Assembly: GCA_900317555.1 (NCBI GenBank)
Contig: ONHF01000017.1
Location: 1 to 56,526 of the forward strand
Source of the DNA: an uncultured Lachnospiraceae bacterium
Lineage (GTDB): Bacteria; Bacillota; Clostridia; Lachnospirales; Lachnospiraceae
Reading direction: 5' to 3'
Length of the DNA stretch: 56,526 nucleotides
Position numbers and translations under genes: made by a program. Below the pieces are notes generated by a model. The model made no database searches and had not been told where the DNA came from. It worked only from the letters and a program-made list of their open reading frames with translations. Within the stretch, counting starts at the first letter, position 1, and the number at the start of each line of letters is the position of its first letter. Of the stretch, positions 42,992 to 51,486 are shown piece after piece.

Positions 42992-43765
42992 ATGTACGAT
43001 GTTGTTGTAATCGACGATGAGATGCATGTCCGTCAGGGGATCATCCATAATACCGACTGGGAGAGCGTGGAATGCCGCGTCATTGGGGAAGCTGCAGACG
43101 GGAAAAGCGGCTTTGATCTGATTCTGACGAGGAACCCGGACCTTGTCATCTGCGATATCCGCATGCCTTTGATGGACGGACTCGAAATGACCTTACAGCT
43201 GCGGAAGCGGGGAATCGACGTAAAGATCATTTTCCTTACGGCATACAGTGATTTTTCCTATATTCAGAAAGCACTCCGGCTCGGCGCGGTCGATTATATC
43301 CTGAAGCCGTTCGCGAACGGACAGCTGGAATCCGCGATTCGCAGAATTACCAGTCCGCAGGGCTCGGAGAATACAGGCGCGGAGCAGGAGGAACCGGAAG
43401 AAAGGGATGGCAGGCTTCTGCCGCTGGTTACACAGAATCCATCCATGAACCGTTATGTGCGCTCCGCAATCCGGTATATCGAAGAGCATTACCGGGAAGA
43501 GAATGTGAGCATCAGCACGGTCGCGGCGGCACTGGACCTCTCGGAAGGACATCTTTCGCGCTTGTTCAAGAAGGATACGGGAATGAGCGTTTCAACCTAC
43601 GTGACGACGTTTCGAATCCGCGTGTCGATGCGCCTGCTGCGTGACGTACATTGCCGCGTGTCGGAAGCGGCAAGGAGCGCCGGGTATCAGGATGTCGGGT
43701 ATTTTTCAAACACTTTTCGCAAAATGACGGGAATGTCACCCAGCGAATACCAGGAAAAGGCATAA
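42992..43765 (+). CDS. YesN-like response regulator (receiver + AraC HTH)
   Basis: A 257-residue response regulator. The receiver domain has the acidic pair (VIDDE), phosphoacceptor Asp in LVICDIRMPLMDG, and K in ILKPF. The AraC-type domain (about 155-257) has VAAALDLSEGHLSRLFKKDT and the closing RSAGYQDVGYFSNTFRKMTG. Divergent from its kinase. Probable targets are the direct repeats at 43764-43791 before the transporter operon. Confidence 0.92.
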   Translation: MYDVVVIDDEMHVRQGIIHNTDWESVECRVIGEAADGKSGFDLILTRNPDLVICDIRMPLMDGLEMTLQLRKRGIDVKIIFLTAYSDFSYIQKALRLGAVDYILKPFANGQLESAIRRITSPQGSENTGAEQEEPEERDGRLLPLVTQNPSMNRYVRSAIRYIEEHYREENVSISTVAAALDLSEGHLSRLFKKDTGMSVSTYVTTFRIRVSMRLLRDVHCRVSEAARSAGYQDVGYFSNTFRKMTGMSPSEYQEKA

Positions 43766-43829
43766 AGTCAGAATAACACATAAAAAGTCAGTACAATCCA
43801 TTCATAATTTCGGTAAAACCGACTAAGAT
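43764..43829 (+). promoter_or_regulatory. Transporter operon promoter with 20-bp-spaced direct repeats
   Basis: AAAGTCAG occurs at 43764 and again at 43784, exactly two helical turns apart, the first overlapping the response-regulator stop codon. The promoter follows: TTCATA (43801-43806), 17 bp, TAAGAT (43824-43829). A weak promoter with same-face direct repeats just upstream of -35 is the layout expected for activation by an AraC-type regulator. Confidence 0.7.
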
Positions 43830-43907
43830 TTTATTGTGGACGATGAGAAATATAGGGGTATTGCTCATCAGAAGATCAATCCATAATCAAGGTATCGGGA
43901 GGTAATT

Positions 43908-45350
43908 ATGAACAGAAAGGTTGTATCGCTTATTCTTACAGCAGCCATGGCAGCAACGCTCCTTTCAGGCTGCGGAAGTTCTTCCTCAGGCAGCGCGGGA
44001 AGCGCGAAAACCGATGCGGGCAGCAGCACGACATCGACAGAAAGCGCTGCGCCGGCTGCAACGGAAGCTGCGACGCAGAAGGAGGCCGCGGAGGATCTTA
44101 CCGGAATTGACGCAATCATTGCGCAGGCGCAGACCATGAGCGCCGAGGATCTGTATAAAAAGGCGATCGAAGAGTCAAACGGCAAGACGTTTTACGGCGT
44201 CGGCAACTCCAGCCGCGGCAAAACAGCACTTCCTCTTTTTATCGACCACTTAAAGACCATCGATCCCGGCTACAACATGGAATTCGAGTGGCAGCAGCCC
44301 AAGAACAATAAAATTTTCGAACAGCTTTCCGCAGATTCACTCAAGGATACGGGAACCTTCGCAATGACGCTGATTCAGGATGGCAACCAGATCCAGACCA
44401 AAATGGTCGATACCGGTATTCTGAAGACCTATATACCGAAGGAATGGGCAGAGGCGAATGGAACGACCGCGGACGCATACGACGGGTTCCTTCCGCTGCA
44501 GACCTTGAACAAGGTCTTTATGTTCAACAATACCGGAAGCACTAAGTATACCAACTGCTGGGATTTCATTTACAAGGACCAGCATCCGCTGTACATGGAC
44601 ATTGATTCCGAGCTTGTCGGAAAGAACTTCCTTTATATGCTGACAGAAGACAAATACGCGGACATGCTCAAAGCTGCGTATGACAAGCTGGATGAGGAGC
44701 ATAAGGCGTACTTTGATCCGGTCATCAAGGAGCTTTCACAGGACGCAGAGGACTTCGGCCTTGGTGAGAACGGCGCGTACGCTCTCGCATGGATCAAGCT
44801 CTGGGTGGAAAACTATAATGCACAGACCGATGATGGACCGATCTGCAATACGCTTGTTGACAAGTCCGCGAAGGATCAGGCCGGCCTTCTGGTATACTCG
44901 AAGCTCCGCTCCGTTGAAGAATCGGCAACCGTATCAGTCAATAACATCACGGTCGCGGCTTACCAGGATGGATATACCGGAATCGGAGGCTATGGCTACT
45001 GCCACTATCTGTTCCTTACGAAGAACAGCCCTCTTCCCTGGACAGCCTGCGCGTTTATCCAGTACATGACCTGCACCGTAGACGGCTTCAGCGCATGGGG
45101 CAAGGACATGGGCGGCTATTCCGCAAACCCGGAAGTTGCCAAACAGACCGAGGAAACCTATCATCATCAGACCGGTGGTCAGGACGAATCCGGAAAGGAC
45201 GTTTATCCGGCCAAAGATGACCGCGGCTACGACTGGTGGACGACCACGGGAGAACTCGTCCTCGAAGATCCGCAGTACTGCGCGGACGCGGCATTTGGCG
45301 TCGGCAGCTGGATTGAGACATTGACAAAGTACGCGGACGCTTCCAAGTAA
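43908..45350 (+). CDS. ABC transporter substrate-binding lipoprotein
   Basis: A 480-residue lipoprotein: signal peptide with lipobox LSGC, a long Ser/Gly/Ala/Thr-rich linker (about 22-60), then a type 2 binding domain (KTFYGVGNSSRGKTALPLFI...). GGGAGG precedes the ATG. It resembles the binding proteins of iron(III)/thiamine/phosphonate-type uptake systems, but the ligand cannot be read from the sequence. First gene of the transport operon. Confidence 0.85.
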   Translation: MNRKVVSLILTAAMAATLLSGCGSSSSGSAGSAKTDAGSSTTSTESAAPAATEAATQKEAAEDLTGIDAIIAQAQTMSAEDLYKKAIEESNGKTFYGVGNSSRGKTALPLFIDHLKTIDPGYNMEFEWQQPKNNKIFEQLSADSLKDTGTFAMTLIQDGNQIQTKMVDTGILKTYIPKEWAEANGTTADAYDGFLPLQTLNKVFMFNNTGSTKYTNCWDFIYKDQHPLYMDIDSELVGKNFLYMLTEDKYADMLKAAYDKLDEEHKAYFDPVIKELSQDAEDFGLGENGAYALAWIKLWVENYNAQTDDGPICNTLVDKSAKDQAGLLVYSKLRSVEESATVSVNNITVAAYQDGYTGIGGYGYCHYLFLTKNSPLPWTACAFIQYMTCTVDGFSAWGKDMGGYSANPEVAKQTEETYHHQTGGQDESGKDVYPAKDDRGYDWWTTTGELVLEDPQYCADAAFGVGSWIETLTKYADASK

Positions 45351-45421
45351 TCCGCGGAAATGCCAGGTGTTTCCGGCGCCGCGCGCTGCAGACACCCCGC
45401 AGGAAGAATATCTTAACGGCA

Positions 45422-45449
45422 GGCGGCAGCAGAACATACTGCTGCCGCC
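45422..45449 (+). terminator. GC-rich hairpin after the binding-protein gene
   Basis: GGCGGCAGCAG/CTGCTGCCGCC (11 bp perfect, loop AACATA) followed by GCTTTGCCTCTTTATT. Probably a leaky terminator that lowers permease/ATPase expression relative to the binding protein. Confidence 0.75.
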
Positions 45450-45508
45450 GCTTTGCCTCTTTATTATGCTATCGGTATAAAATCAGATTCTGTTGAAGGA
45501 AGGTTGCC

Positions 45509-47341
45509 ATGGAGAATACGATTGCCCGAAAGAAAAAGTCCGCCATTCTCCTGAATAAGATCAAGACTTTTTTTGTAAAGCCGCAGAACGTCATATTGCT
45601 GCTGTTCGGAATTGTTTTGACGTGCAGTACGTTTGCCCCTGTCATCGCGATTGTCCGGGATACGTTCGTCATTCATCCCGGCACCATCGACCAGCATCTG
45701 ACCGGAAAAAGCAGCGGCTACAGCCTTGTCAATTACATTGATCTTTTTACGAGCCGGCTGGCCCGGACAAACCTGTGGAAACCGCTGATGAACACGGTCC
45801 TTCTGTCCGTGCTCGCCTGTATGATTTCCATCCTGTTCGGAGGAATTTTCGCGTATCTCGTGACCAGAACGGATATGCGGTGTAAGAAGTATCTGAGCTC
45901 CATTTTTATTTTTCCGTATATTATGCCCCAGTGGACACTCGCGGTTGTCTGGCAGCATATGTTCAATTCCAACAAGGTAACCGGAACTGCGGACGGCCTG
46001 ATCGCGTCGCTGTTCCATGTCGCCATGCCGAAATGGTTCTGTCAGGGGCTGTTTCCCAGCGCGCTTGTATTAGGACTGCATTATGCGCCGTTTGCTTATA
46101 TCCTGATCGGCGGCATCTTTAAGAACATGGACGCGAATCTCGAAGAGGCGGCGACAATCCTCGACACACCGCGCTGGAAAATTTTCGGGCGGGTAACACT
46201 TCCTATGGTGAAGCCTGCGATCCTGAGTACGATTCTTCTGGTTTTCGGTTCGGCGATGGGGTCTTATCCGGTGCCGCACTACCTGAACCTGACGACGCTT
46301 TCGACCAAATACATCTCGATGAACTCGAAATATACGGGAGAAGCCAGCATACTCGCGATCATCATGATGATTTTCGGCGTCCTGATTCTGGGCCTCAACC
46401 AGACGACCCTGACGAGCCGCAGGAACTTTACGACCGTCACCGGGAAATCGGGACAGCTTTCCAAGGTACATCTTGGCAAAGCGGGAAAACATATCGTTGC
46501 TGTTGTTTTTATCATCCTGACATTTTTTACATCCATCTGGCCGATTGTCCTGTTCGCGCTTGAAACGTTCCTGCCGAATCCCGGCGACTACAGTTTCCTG
46601 TATACCGGAGACTTCTCCAACCTGACGACCAAATGGTGGATCACGCATGAAAACATCACCGAAAACGGTATGTACGGCCAGCAGGGCATTCTTTATAATC
46701 CTACGATCTGGCACGCGTTCAAGGGAACGCTCTTCCTTGCGGTCATGTGCGCGCTGATTGCGGGAACGATCGGTACGCTGATCGGTTATTCCGTTGCCAA
46801 AAACCGCAGGAGCAAATGGGCAGGCTATGTCAACAACATTGCATTCCTGCCGTATCTGATGCCTTCGATCGCTGTCGGCGCCGCGTTTTTCATCCTGTTC
46901 TCGAATCAGCACATTAATCTGTTCAACACCTACACGCTGCTGATTATTGCAGGCGTTGTGAAATATATTCCATTTGCCTCGCGCAGTTCGCTGAATTCGA
47001 TGTTGCAGCTTTCCAATGAAATCGAGGAAGCCGCGATCATCCAGAACATTCCGTGGATCAAACGGATGACAAGAATTATCATCCCGATTCAGAAGTCGTC
47101 CATCATCAGCGGTTACACACTTCCGTTTATGACTTGTATCCGGGAACTGTCTTTGTTTTTACTGCTGTGCACGCAGGGATTCATCCTGTCGACGACGCTG
47201 GATTACTTTGATGAAATGGGACTGTACGCGTTCTCGAGTTCCATTAACCTGATCCTGATTCTCACGATTCTGCTGTTCAATACGCTCATTGATCTGTTCA
47301 CCGGAGCAAGTCTTGACAGCGGCATCGGAAAAGAAAAGTAA
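45509..47341 (+). CDS. Double-length ABC permease (FbpB-type)
   Basis: A 610-residue permease with two fused binding-protein-dependent transport domains, about 12 membrane segments. EAA loops are seen in each half: LEEAATILDTPRWKIFGRVT (first) and IEEAAIIQNIPWIKRMTRII (second). The fused layout is that of iron(III), thiamine and phosphonate-type permeases. Coupled to the ATPase 12 bp downstream. Confidence 0.88.
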   Translation: MENTIARKKKSAILLNKIKTFFVKPQNVILLLFGIVLTCSTFAPVIAIVRDTFVIHPGTIDQHLTGKSSGYSLVNYIDLFTSRLARTNLWKPLMNTVLLSVLACMISILFGGIFAYLVTRTDMRCKKYLSSIFIFPYIMPQWTLAVVWQHMFNSNKVTGTADGLIASLFHVAMPKWFCQGLFPSALVLGLHYAPFAYILIGGIFKNMDANLEEAATILDTPRWKIFGRVTLPMVKPAILSTILLVFGSAMGSYPVPHYLNLTTLSTKYISMNSKYTGEASILAIIMMIFGVLILGLNQTTLTSRRNFTTVTGKSGQLSKVHLGKAGKHIVAVVFIILTFFTSIWPIVLFALETFLPNPGDYSFLYTGDFSNLTTKWWITHENITENGMYGQQGILYNPTIWHAFKGTLFLAVMCALIAGTIGTLIGYSVAKNRRSKWAGYVNNIAFLPYLMPSIAVGAAFFILFSNQHINLFNTYTLLIIAGVVKYIPFASRSSLNSMLQLSNEIEEAAIIQNIPWIKRMTRIIIPIQKSSIISGYTLPFMTCIRELSLFLLLCTQGFILSTTLDYFDEMGLYAFSSSINLILILTILLFNTLIDLFTGASLDSGIGKEK

Positions 47342-47353
47342 AGGAGCACCATT

Positions 47354-49075
47354 ATGCCTGCAATCAAGCTTATACATATTACAAAACGCTGGGGCAGCTT
47401 TTACGGCGTAGATGATTTGTCTCTGGACATTAAAGACAATGCCTTTGTGACGCTTCTGGGGCCGTCCGGCTGCGGCAAAACAACGATCCTGCGCATGATC
47501 GCAGGTCTGGAAACGCCGACAGAAGGGAAGATTGTGATCGGGGATCAGGTCGTTTTTGACTCGGACGCGGGGATCAACGTGCCGCCGAATAAGCGCAAGG
47601 TCGGATTTTTATTCCAGAACTACGCACTATGGCCGAACATGACGGTCTATCAGAACATTTCCTTCGGACTGAAAAATGTAAAGGAAGAGATGGCGGTTCT
47701 GGATGTGGAGGCCAAGAGGGCTTCGGACATCCTGCGCAGCCTTTCGGGAGGACGAAAGATACGGGAACTGATTCTGGAATGCAGGGACAAGAAAGGAAAC
47801 CCGGACGCGCAGAAGGCATATGTAAAGCTGATAGACACTTTCGGCCTTTCCATGATGACGGCGAAAGAATTGTATGATCTGAAGATACAGGACGCGGCAG
47901 ATCCGGACAGCGCTGCCGCAGAAGCGAAAAAGGCATACGAAAAGAAACTGGAAGACAGAAAAGCCGCGCGCCGCGCGAGAGGGGAGGATCTCAACGCGGA
48001 TTGTCAGGTCGTCAGGGGCGGGATTCCGCTGAAGGCCGTCCGCAAACTTTCCGCCGAAGAAATCGATGCACGTGTGCGCGAGGTTGCGAGAATTGTCAAA
48101 ATCGGTATGTTCATGGACCGGTATCCGGCGGAGCTTTCCGGAGGACAGCAGCAGCGTGTCGCGATCGCGAGAACACTGGCACCCAAACCGAGAGTACTGT
48201 TCATGGACGAGCCGCTGTCAAACCTTGACGCCAAGCTGCGTCTGGAAATGCGCTATGAGCTGCAGCGGCTGCATCTGGAGACCGGCTCGACGCTTGTCTA
48301 TGTAACGCACGATCAGATGGAGGCAATGACGCTTGCGACCAGCATCTGCCTGTTAAATAACGGCGTGCTGCAGCAATATGATGCTCCTCTGACAGTATAT
48401 AATCAGCCGGCTAATTTGTTTGCGGCGGACTTTGTCGGAAATCCGAGCATCAATTTTGTGGAGGCGAAAGTTGTCCACGATGCGCGGGAAAGCGCGGCTG
48501 CGGGAGCGGCAGCCGGCGCCGCAATGACCGGTGAAGCCGCTGGCGGTATTCAACTTGAACTGTTTCGCGGACTGCGCGCAGTTTTTGTACCCTCGGCTCC
48601 GCTGAATCTGGAAGCCTGGTTTCAGGAGCGCGAGCGCTGGAACGAACAGGAGAGGCAAAGAGAAGCAGAACGGCTGACAGATAAAAAGCTTGTTGAAAAA
48701 TCGAATAAAGATGAAGTTTTCCGGTATCACATCCAGAAAATTATGGAAGAGGATACTTCCATTCAGGAGACGCCAGTGCTGACAAATGATGATCTAGTGC
48801 TCGGCATCCGGCCGGAAGCAGTCGATATCGAAGAAAACGGCGCACTCTCTTCTATTGTTTATGGCGCGATGCCTACCGGAATGGAAACAACGCTCAAACT
48901 CAGCGTTGCGGATACATGGCTTTTAACGGGTGTGATCTTCGGCAGCAATACGTTCCGGATTGGCGAGAAAGTCAGCATCAATCTGAACGGAAATCATATT
49001 CTTCTGTTTGACCGGCAGTCCGGAAGGAGAATCAGCGAGGGAAGACTGGAGTTTGTCCGGGATATTGATTTGTAA
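47354..49075 (+). CDS. ABC transporter ATPase with about 120-residue insertion
   Basis: A 573-residue ATPase against about 350-370 for its family. Walker A G36-T44 (GPSGCGKTT), Q-loop Q88, signature LSGGQ (261-265), Walker B D285-E286 and H-loop H319 are intact, as is a C-terminal TOBE-like region. Two additions stand out. Residues about 111-231, in the helical subdomain between Q-loop and signature, are a charged helical insertion; about 378-400 is an Ala/Gly-rich stretch. The helical subdomain touches the permease, so the insertion could dock onto it or a regulator. AAAGGAG precedes the ATG. Confidence 0.88.
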   Translation: MPAIKLIHITKRWGSFYGVDDLSLDIKDNAFVTLLGPSGCGKTTILRMIAGLETPTEGKIVIGDQVVFDSDAGINVPPNKRKVGFLFQNYALWPNMTVYQNISFGLKNVKEEMAVLDVEAKRASDILRSLSGGRKIRELILECRDKKGNPDAQKAYVKLIDTFGLSMMTAKELYDLKIQDAADPDSAAAEAKKAYEKKLEDRKAARRARGEDLNADCQVVRGGIPLKAVRKLSAEEIDARVREVARIVKIGMFMDRYPAELSGGQQQRVAIARTLAPKPRVLFMDEPLSNLDAKLRLEMRYELQRLHLETGSTLVYVTHDQMEAMTLATSICLLNNGVLQQYDAPLTVYNQPANLFAADFVGNPSINFVEAKVVHDARESAAAGAAAGAAMTGEAAGGIQLELFRGLRAVFVPSAPLNLEAWFQERERWNEQERQREAERLTDKKLVEKSNKDEVFRYHIQKIMEEDTSIQETPVLTNDDLVLGIRPEAVDIEENGALSSIVYGAMPTGMETTLKLSVADTWLLTGVIFGSNTFRIGEKVSINLNGNHILLFDRQSGRRISEGRLEFVRDIDL

Positions 49076-49160
49076 AATGACAGTTTGAGACAATCTTAAC
49101 ACGGCGAAGAGCAACGGATTCCTTCCGTATAGAGAACTTTCTATCCGGAGGGAATTTTTT
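49076..49160 (+). repeat. 86-bp dispersed terminator repeat, copy B
   Basis: It begins immediately after the ATPase stop codon with AATGACAGTT and ends in a 15-bp hairpin (one mismatch; arms 49118-49132 and 49141-49155) plus a T run. About 77% identical to 32941-33026, with stem changes partly compensated, so the hairpin is what is kept. It acts as the operon terminator here. Confidence 0.8.
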
Positions 49161-49198
49161 ACGCTCCTTTGATTTCTCTGTTCGTAAAGAAGTAGTTC

Positions 49199-49236
49199 AA
49201 AGCAGGTCTGGAAATCAGCATTTCCAGACCTGCTTT
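49199..49236. terminator. Perfect 17-bp hairpin
   Basis: AAAGCAGGTCTGGAAAT (49199-49215) and its complement (49220-49236) around CAGC, followed by TGATATAATAAA. Likely a bidirectional terminator or second barrier behind the transporter operon. Confidence 0.75.
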
Positions 49237-49318
49237 TGATATAATAAATCAATGAGCTATACAGGCAAAAACGAACAATTTGAAATTGGCTAATAGAAAT
49301 CGGAACGGAGGGATGAAA

Positions 49319-50584
49319 ATGCTGAATTTTACGTATTACACACCGACGAAGGTTGTTTTTGGCAGAAACGCCGAAGCACAGACAGCAAATCTCGTGCGGG
49401 AGTTTGGCGGCAAAAAGCTGCTGATTCATTACGGCGGCGGGAGCGTCATCCGCTCGGGGCTCCTGCAGCGCATCACGGATTCGCTGGACGAGGCAGGCAT
49501 TTCGTATGTGACGCTCGGCGGCGTTGTTCCGAATCCGCGGCTGAGTCTGGTTTATCAGGGCATTGATCTCTGCAAAACAAACCACGTCGATTTCATCCTC
49601 GCCGTCGGCGGCGGTTCTGTTATCGATTCCGCAAAAGCGATCGGCTACGGCGTTGTGAGTGAAGGCGACGTCTGGGACTTCTACGACTACAAGAGGAAGG
49701 CGGAGGGGTGTTTGCCGGTGGGTGTTGTTTTGACGATTGCGGCGACGGGCAGCGAAATGAGCGCGTCTTCCGTCATCACGAAGGAAGAGGGGCTGGTCAA
49801 GCGCGGGTACAGCAGTGATTTTGCGCGGCCGAAGTTTGCTGTTATGAACCCGGAGCTGACGATGACCCTGCCGGATTATCAGACTGCGTGCGGGTGCACG
49901 GATATTCTGATGCATACGATGGAGCGCTATTTCAATGGCAGCGGCACGATGGAGCTTACCGACGCGCTTGCGGAGGGGCTGCTGCGAACAGTGATGGAAA
50001 ACGCGCGGATTCTGGTCAAAGATCCGAAGAATTATGACGCACGCGCGGAAATCATGTGGGCCGGGAGTCTGTCACACAACGGATTGACCGGGTGCGGGAG
50101 CGACGGCGGTGACTGGGCGACGCACAAGCTGGAGCATGAGATCGGCGGGCTGTTTGATGTCGCGCATGGCGCGGGGCTTGCGGCGATCTGGGGAAGCTGG
50201 GCAAGATATGTATATAAGGATTGTCTGCCACGGTTTGTGAAGTTTGCTGTGAATGTGATGGGCGAGAAGCGGCCGGACGCGCAGGCGGACTGCCAGGCCG
50301 GAAATGCCAAGGATGGCGGCCAGGCCGGAAGCGCCAAGGATGACGGCTGGTCTGGAAGCGCCACAGCAGATGAGACGCTCGCTCTGCGGGGCATTGAAGA
50401 CATGGAAGAGTTCTTCCGTGAGATCAAGATGCCGACAAACCTGCGGGAACTTGGTGTGGACGCGACTGACGGGCAGCTGGCGGAGATGGCGCGCAAGTGC
50501 GCGGAAGGCGTCGGCGGCTGTGTCGGCTCTGCGAAGAAGCTGCGGGAAGAGGATATGCTTGCGATTTACAGGGCGAGCAGGTAA
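49319..50584 (+). CDS. Iron-containing alcohol dehydrogenase (BdhA-like)
   Basis: A 421-residue group III alcohol dehydrogenase. NAD(P) motif AVGGGSVIDSAKAIGYG, the region ATGSEMSASSVIT, and metal ligands in the D...H...H...H pattern (CGCTDILMHTMERYF, DWATHKLEHEIGG, VAHGAGLAAI) are all present. It reduces aldehydes to alcohols, e.g. butyraldehyde, in fermentation. GGAGGG lies 6 nt before 49319; 49313 is also in frame but too close. An in-frame 27-bp tandem repeat (about residues 326-348) is inserted in the C-terminal domain. Confidence 0.88.
   Translation: MLNFTYYTPTKVVFGRNAEAQTANLVREFGGKKLLIHYGGGSVIRSGLLQRITDSLDEAGISYVTLGGVVPNPRLSLVYQGIDLCKTNHVDFILAVGGGSVIDSAKAIGYGVVSEGDVWDFYDYKRKAEGCLPVGVVLTIAATGSEMSASSVITKEEGLVKRGYSSDFARPKFAVMNPELTMTLPDYQTACGCTDILMHTMERYFNGSGTMELTDALAEGLLRTVMENARILVKDPKNYDARAEIMWAGSLSHNGLTGCGSDGGDWATHKLEHEIGGLFDVAHGAGLAAIWGSWARYVYKDCLPRFVKFAVNVMGEKRPDAQADCQAGNAKDGGQAGSAKDDGWSGSATADETLALRGIEDMEEFFREIKMPTNLRELGVDATDGQLAEMARKCAEGVGGCVGSAKKLREEDMLAIYRASR
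50294..50362 (+). repeat. 27-bp in-frame tandem repeat in the dehydrogenase
   Basis: CAGGCCGGAAATGCCAAGG starts the first unit (50294-50320); a second (50321-50347) and a partial third follow, encoding QAG-AKD-G nonapeptides. The family has no such repeat at this place. Confidence 0.85.
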
Positions 50585-50641
50585 GACAGTGGGCTTATAG
50601 CCAGTCTGGTCCGGCGCAGCCGATACTTGCGAGGTATTGCA

Positions 50642-51250
50642 ATGTGCTGCCGATACTATATTGATGATGAATCGGAACAATTCCGCACAATTATTGAAGA
50701 AATGAGTCGGTCACCGCTGCTTGGAAAATGGAAACCGGCCGCCGCGATCAAGACATCCGGAGAAATCAGGCCGACAGACATTGCACCTGTCATCGCCCCG
50801 AATCAAGCCGGCAGCAGGACAGTATTTCCGATGCAGTGGGGGTACACAGGTCGCTCACTTCTTTTAAACGCGCGGTCGGAGACTGTGGCGGAAAAGCCGG
50901 CTTTCAGGGAAGACTGGAGGCGGCACCGCTGTATTGTCCCGGCAACGTATTACTTCGAGTGGGAACATAGAGCAGCCGGACACTCAGTAACTAAAACAGT
51001 CAGCAAGTATGCGATTCATCCGAAAGATACCGCGATGACCTGGCTCTGCGGACTGTATCGGATTGAAGGTGGGGTGCCGCGCTTTGTTGTTTTGACGCGG
51101 GAACCGGCGGATGCAATCCGCTTCATCCACAACCGGATGCCGCTGATCCTGCCGGAAGAATTTCTGGACGAGTGGATTCGGCCGGACGCGGAGCCGGAGA
51201 AGCTGCTTTGCTGCGCGGTGACGGACATGGAATTTGAAAAGTCCAACTGA
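50642..51250 (+). CDS. SRAP-domain protein (YedK/HMCES-like)
   Basis: A 202-residue SOS-response-associated peptidase-fold protein. The catalytic Cys is residue 2 (MCCRYY), which forms a thiazolidine crosslink with abasic sites in single-stranded DNA; the conserved NARSETVAEKPAF, RCIVPATYYFEWEH and HNRMPLIL motifs follow. ATG 50642 is fixed by the need for Cys2; frames upstream add only five residues. A second DNA-damage protein in the window besides the polymerase island. Confidence 0.92.
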   Translation: MCCRYYIDDESEQFRTIIEEMSRSPLLGKWKPAAAIKTSGEIRPTDIAPVIAPNQAGSRTVFPMQWGYTGRSLLLNARSETVAEKPAFREDWRRHRCIVPATYYFEWEHRAAGHSVTKTVSKYAIHPKDTAMTWLCGLYRIEGGVPRFVVLTREPADAIRFIHNRMPLILPEEFLDEWIRPDAEPEKLLCCAVTDMEFEKSN

Positions 51251-51264
51251 AACAAATAGAGAAA

Positions 51265-51441
51265 ATGATGATAAGTTGTCTGGCAGTTGGGCTTGGTGGT
51301 TTTGCGGGTTCGGTCCTGCGGTATCTGATTGGTCTTGTGCCGCTTCGGGCGCAGTCCGGTTTTCCCGCCAAAACATTCCTGATCAACATCCTCGGCTCCT
51401 TCGCAATCGGTCTGATTGCCGCGCAGACGATTGTACATTGA
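51265..51441 (+). pseudogene. crcB: Truncated crcB/fluc fluoride channel
   Basis: 58 codons: MMISCLAVGLGGFAGSVLRY, then FPAKTFLINILGSFAIGLIA and a stop after IVH. This is the N-terminal half of a CrcB/Fluc fluoride channel subunit (GGxxGAxxRY and N-x-x-GSF motifs). The second half with the channel phenylalanines (TTFSTFS) is missing, so it cannot form a channel. It starts 15 bp after the SRAP stop, suggesting that it was once translated with it. Confidence 0.85.
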
Positions 51442-51486
51442 GCTGGGAGTGCGAGGAGACCGTGGACGAATGCATGGAGGCCATAA

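Noticed and set aside
48923-49915. 330-codon minus-strand frame spanning the ATPase end and dehydrogenase start
   Set aside because: It crosses two terminator hairpins and two real genes in antisense.
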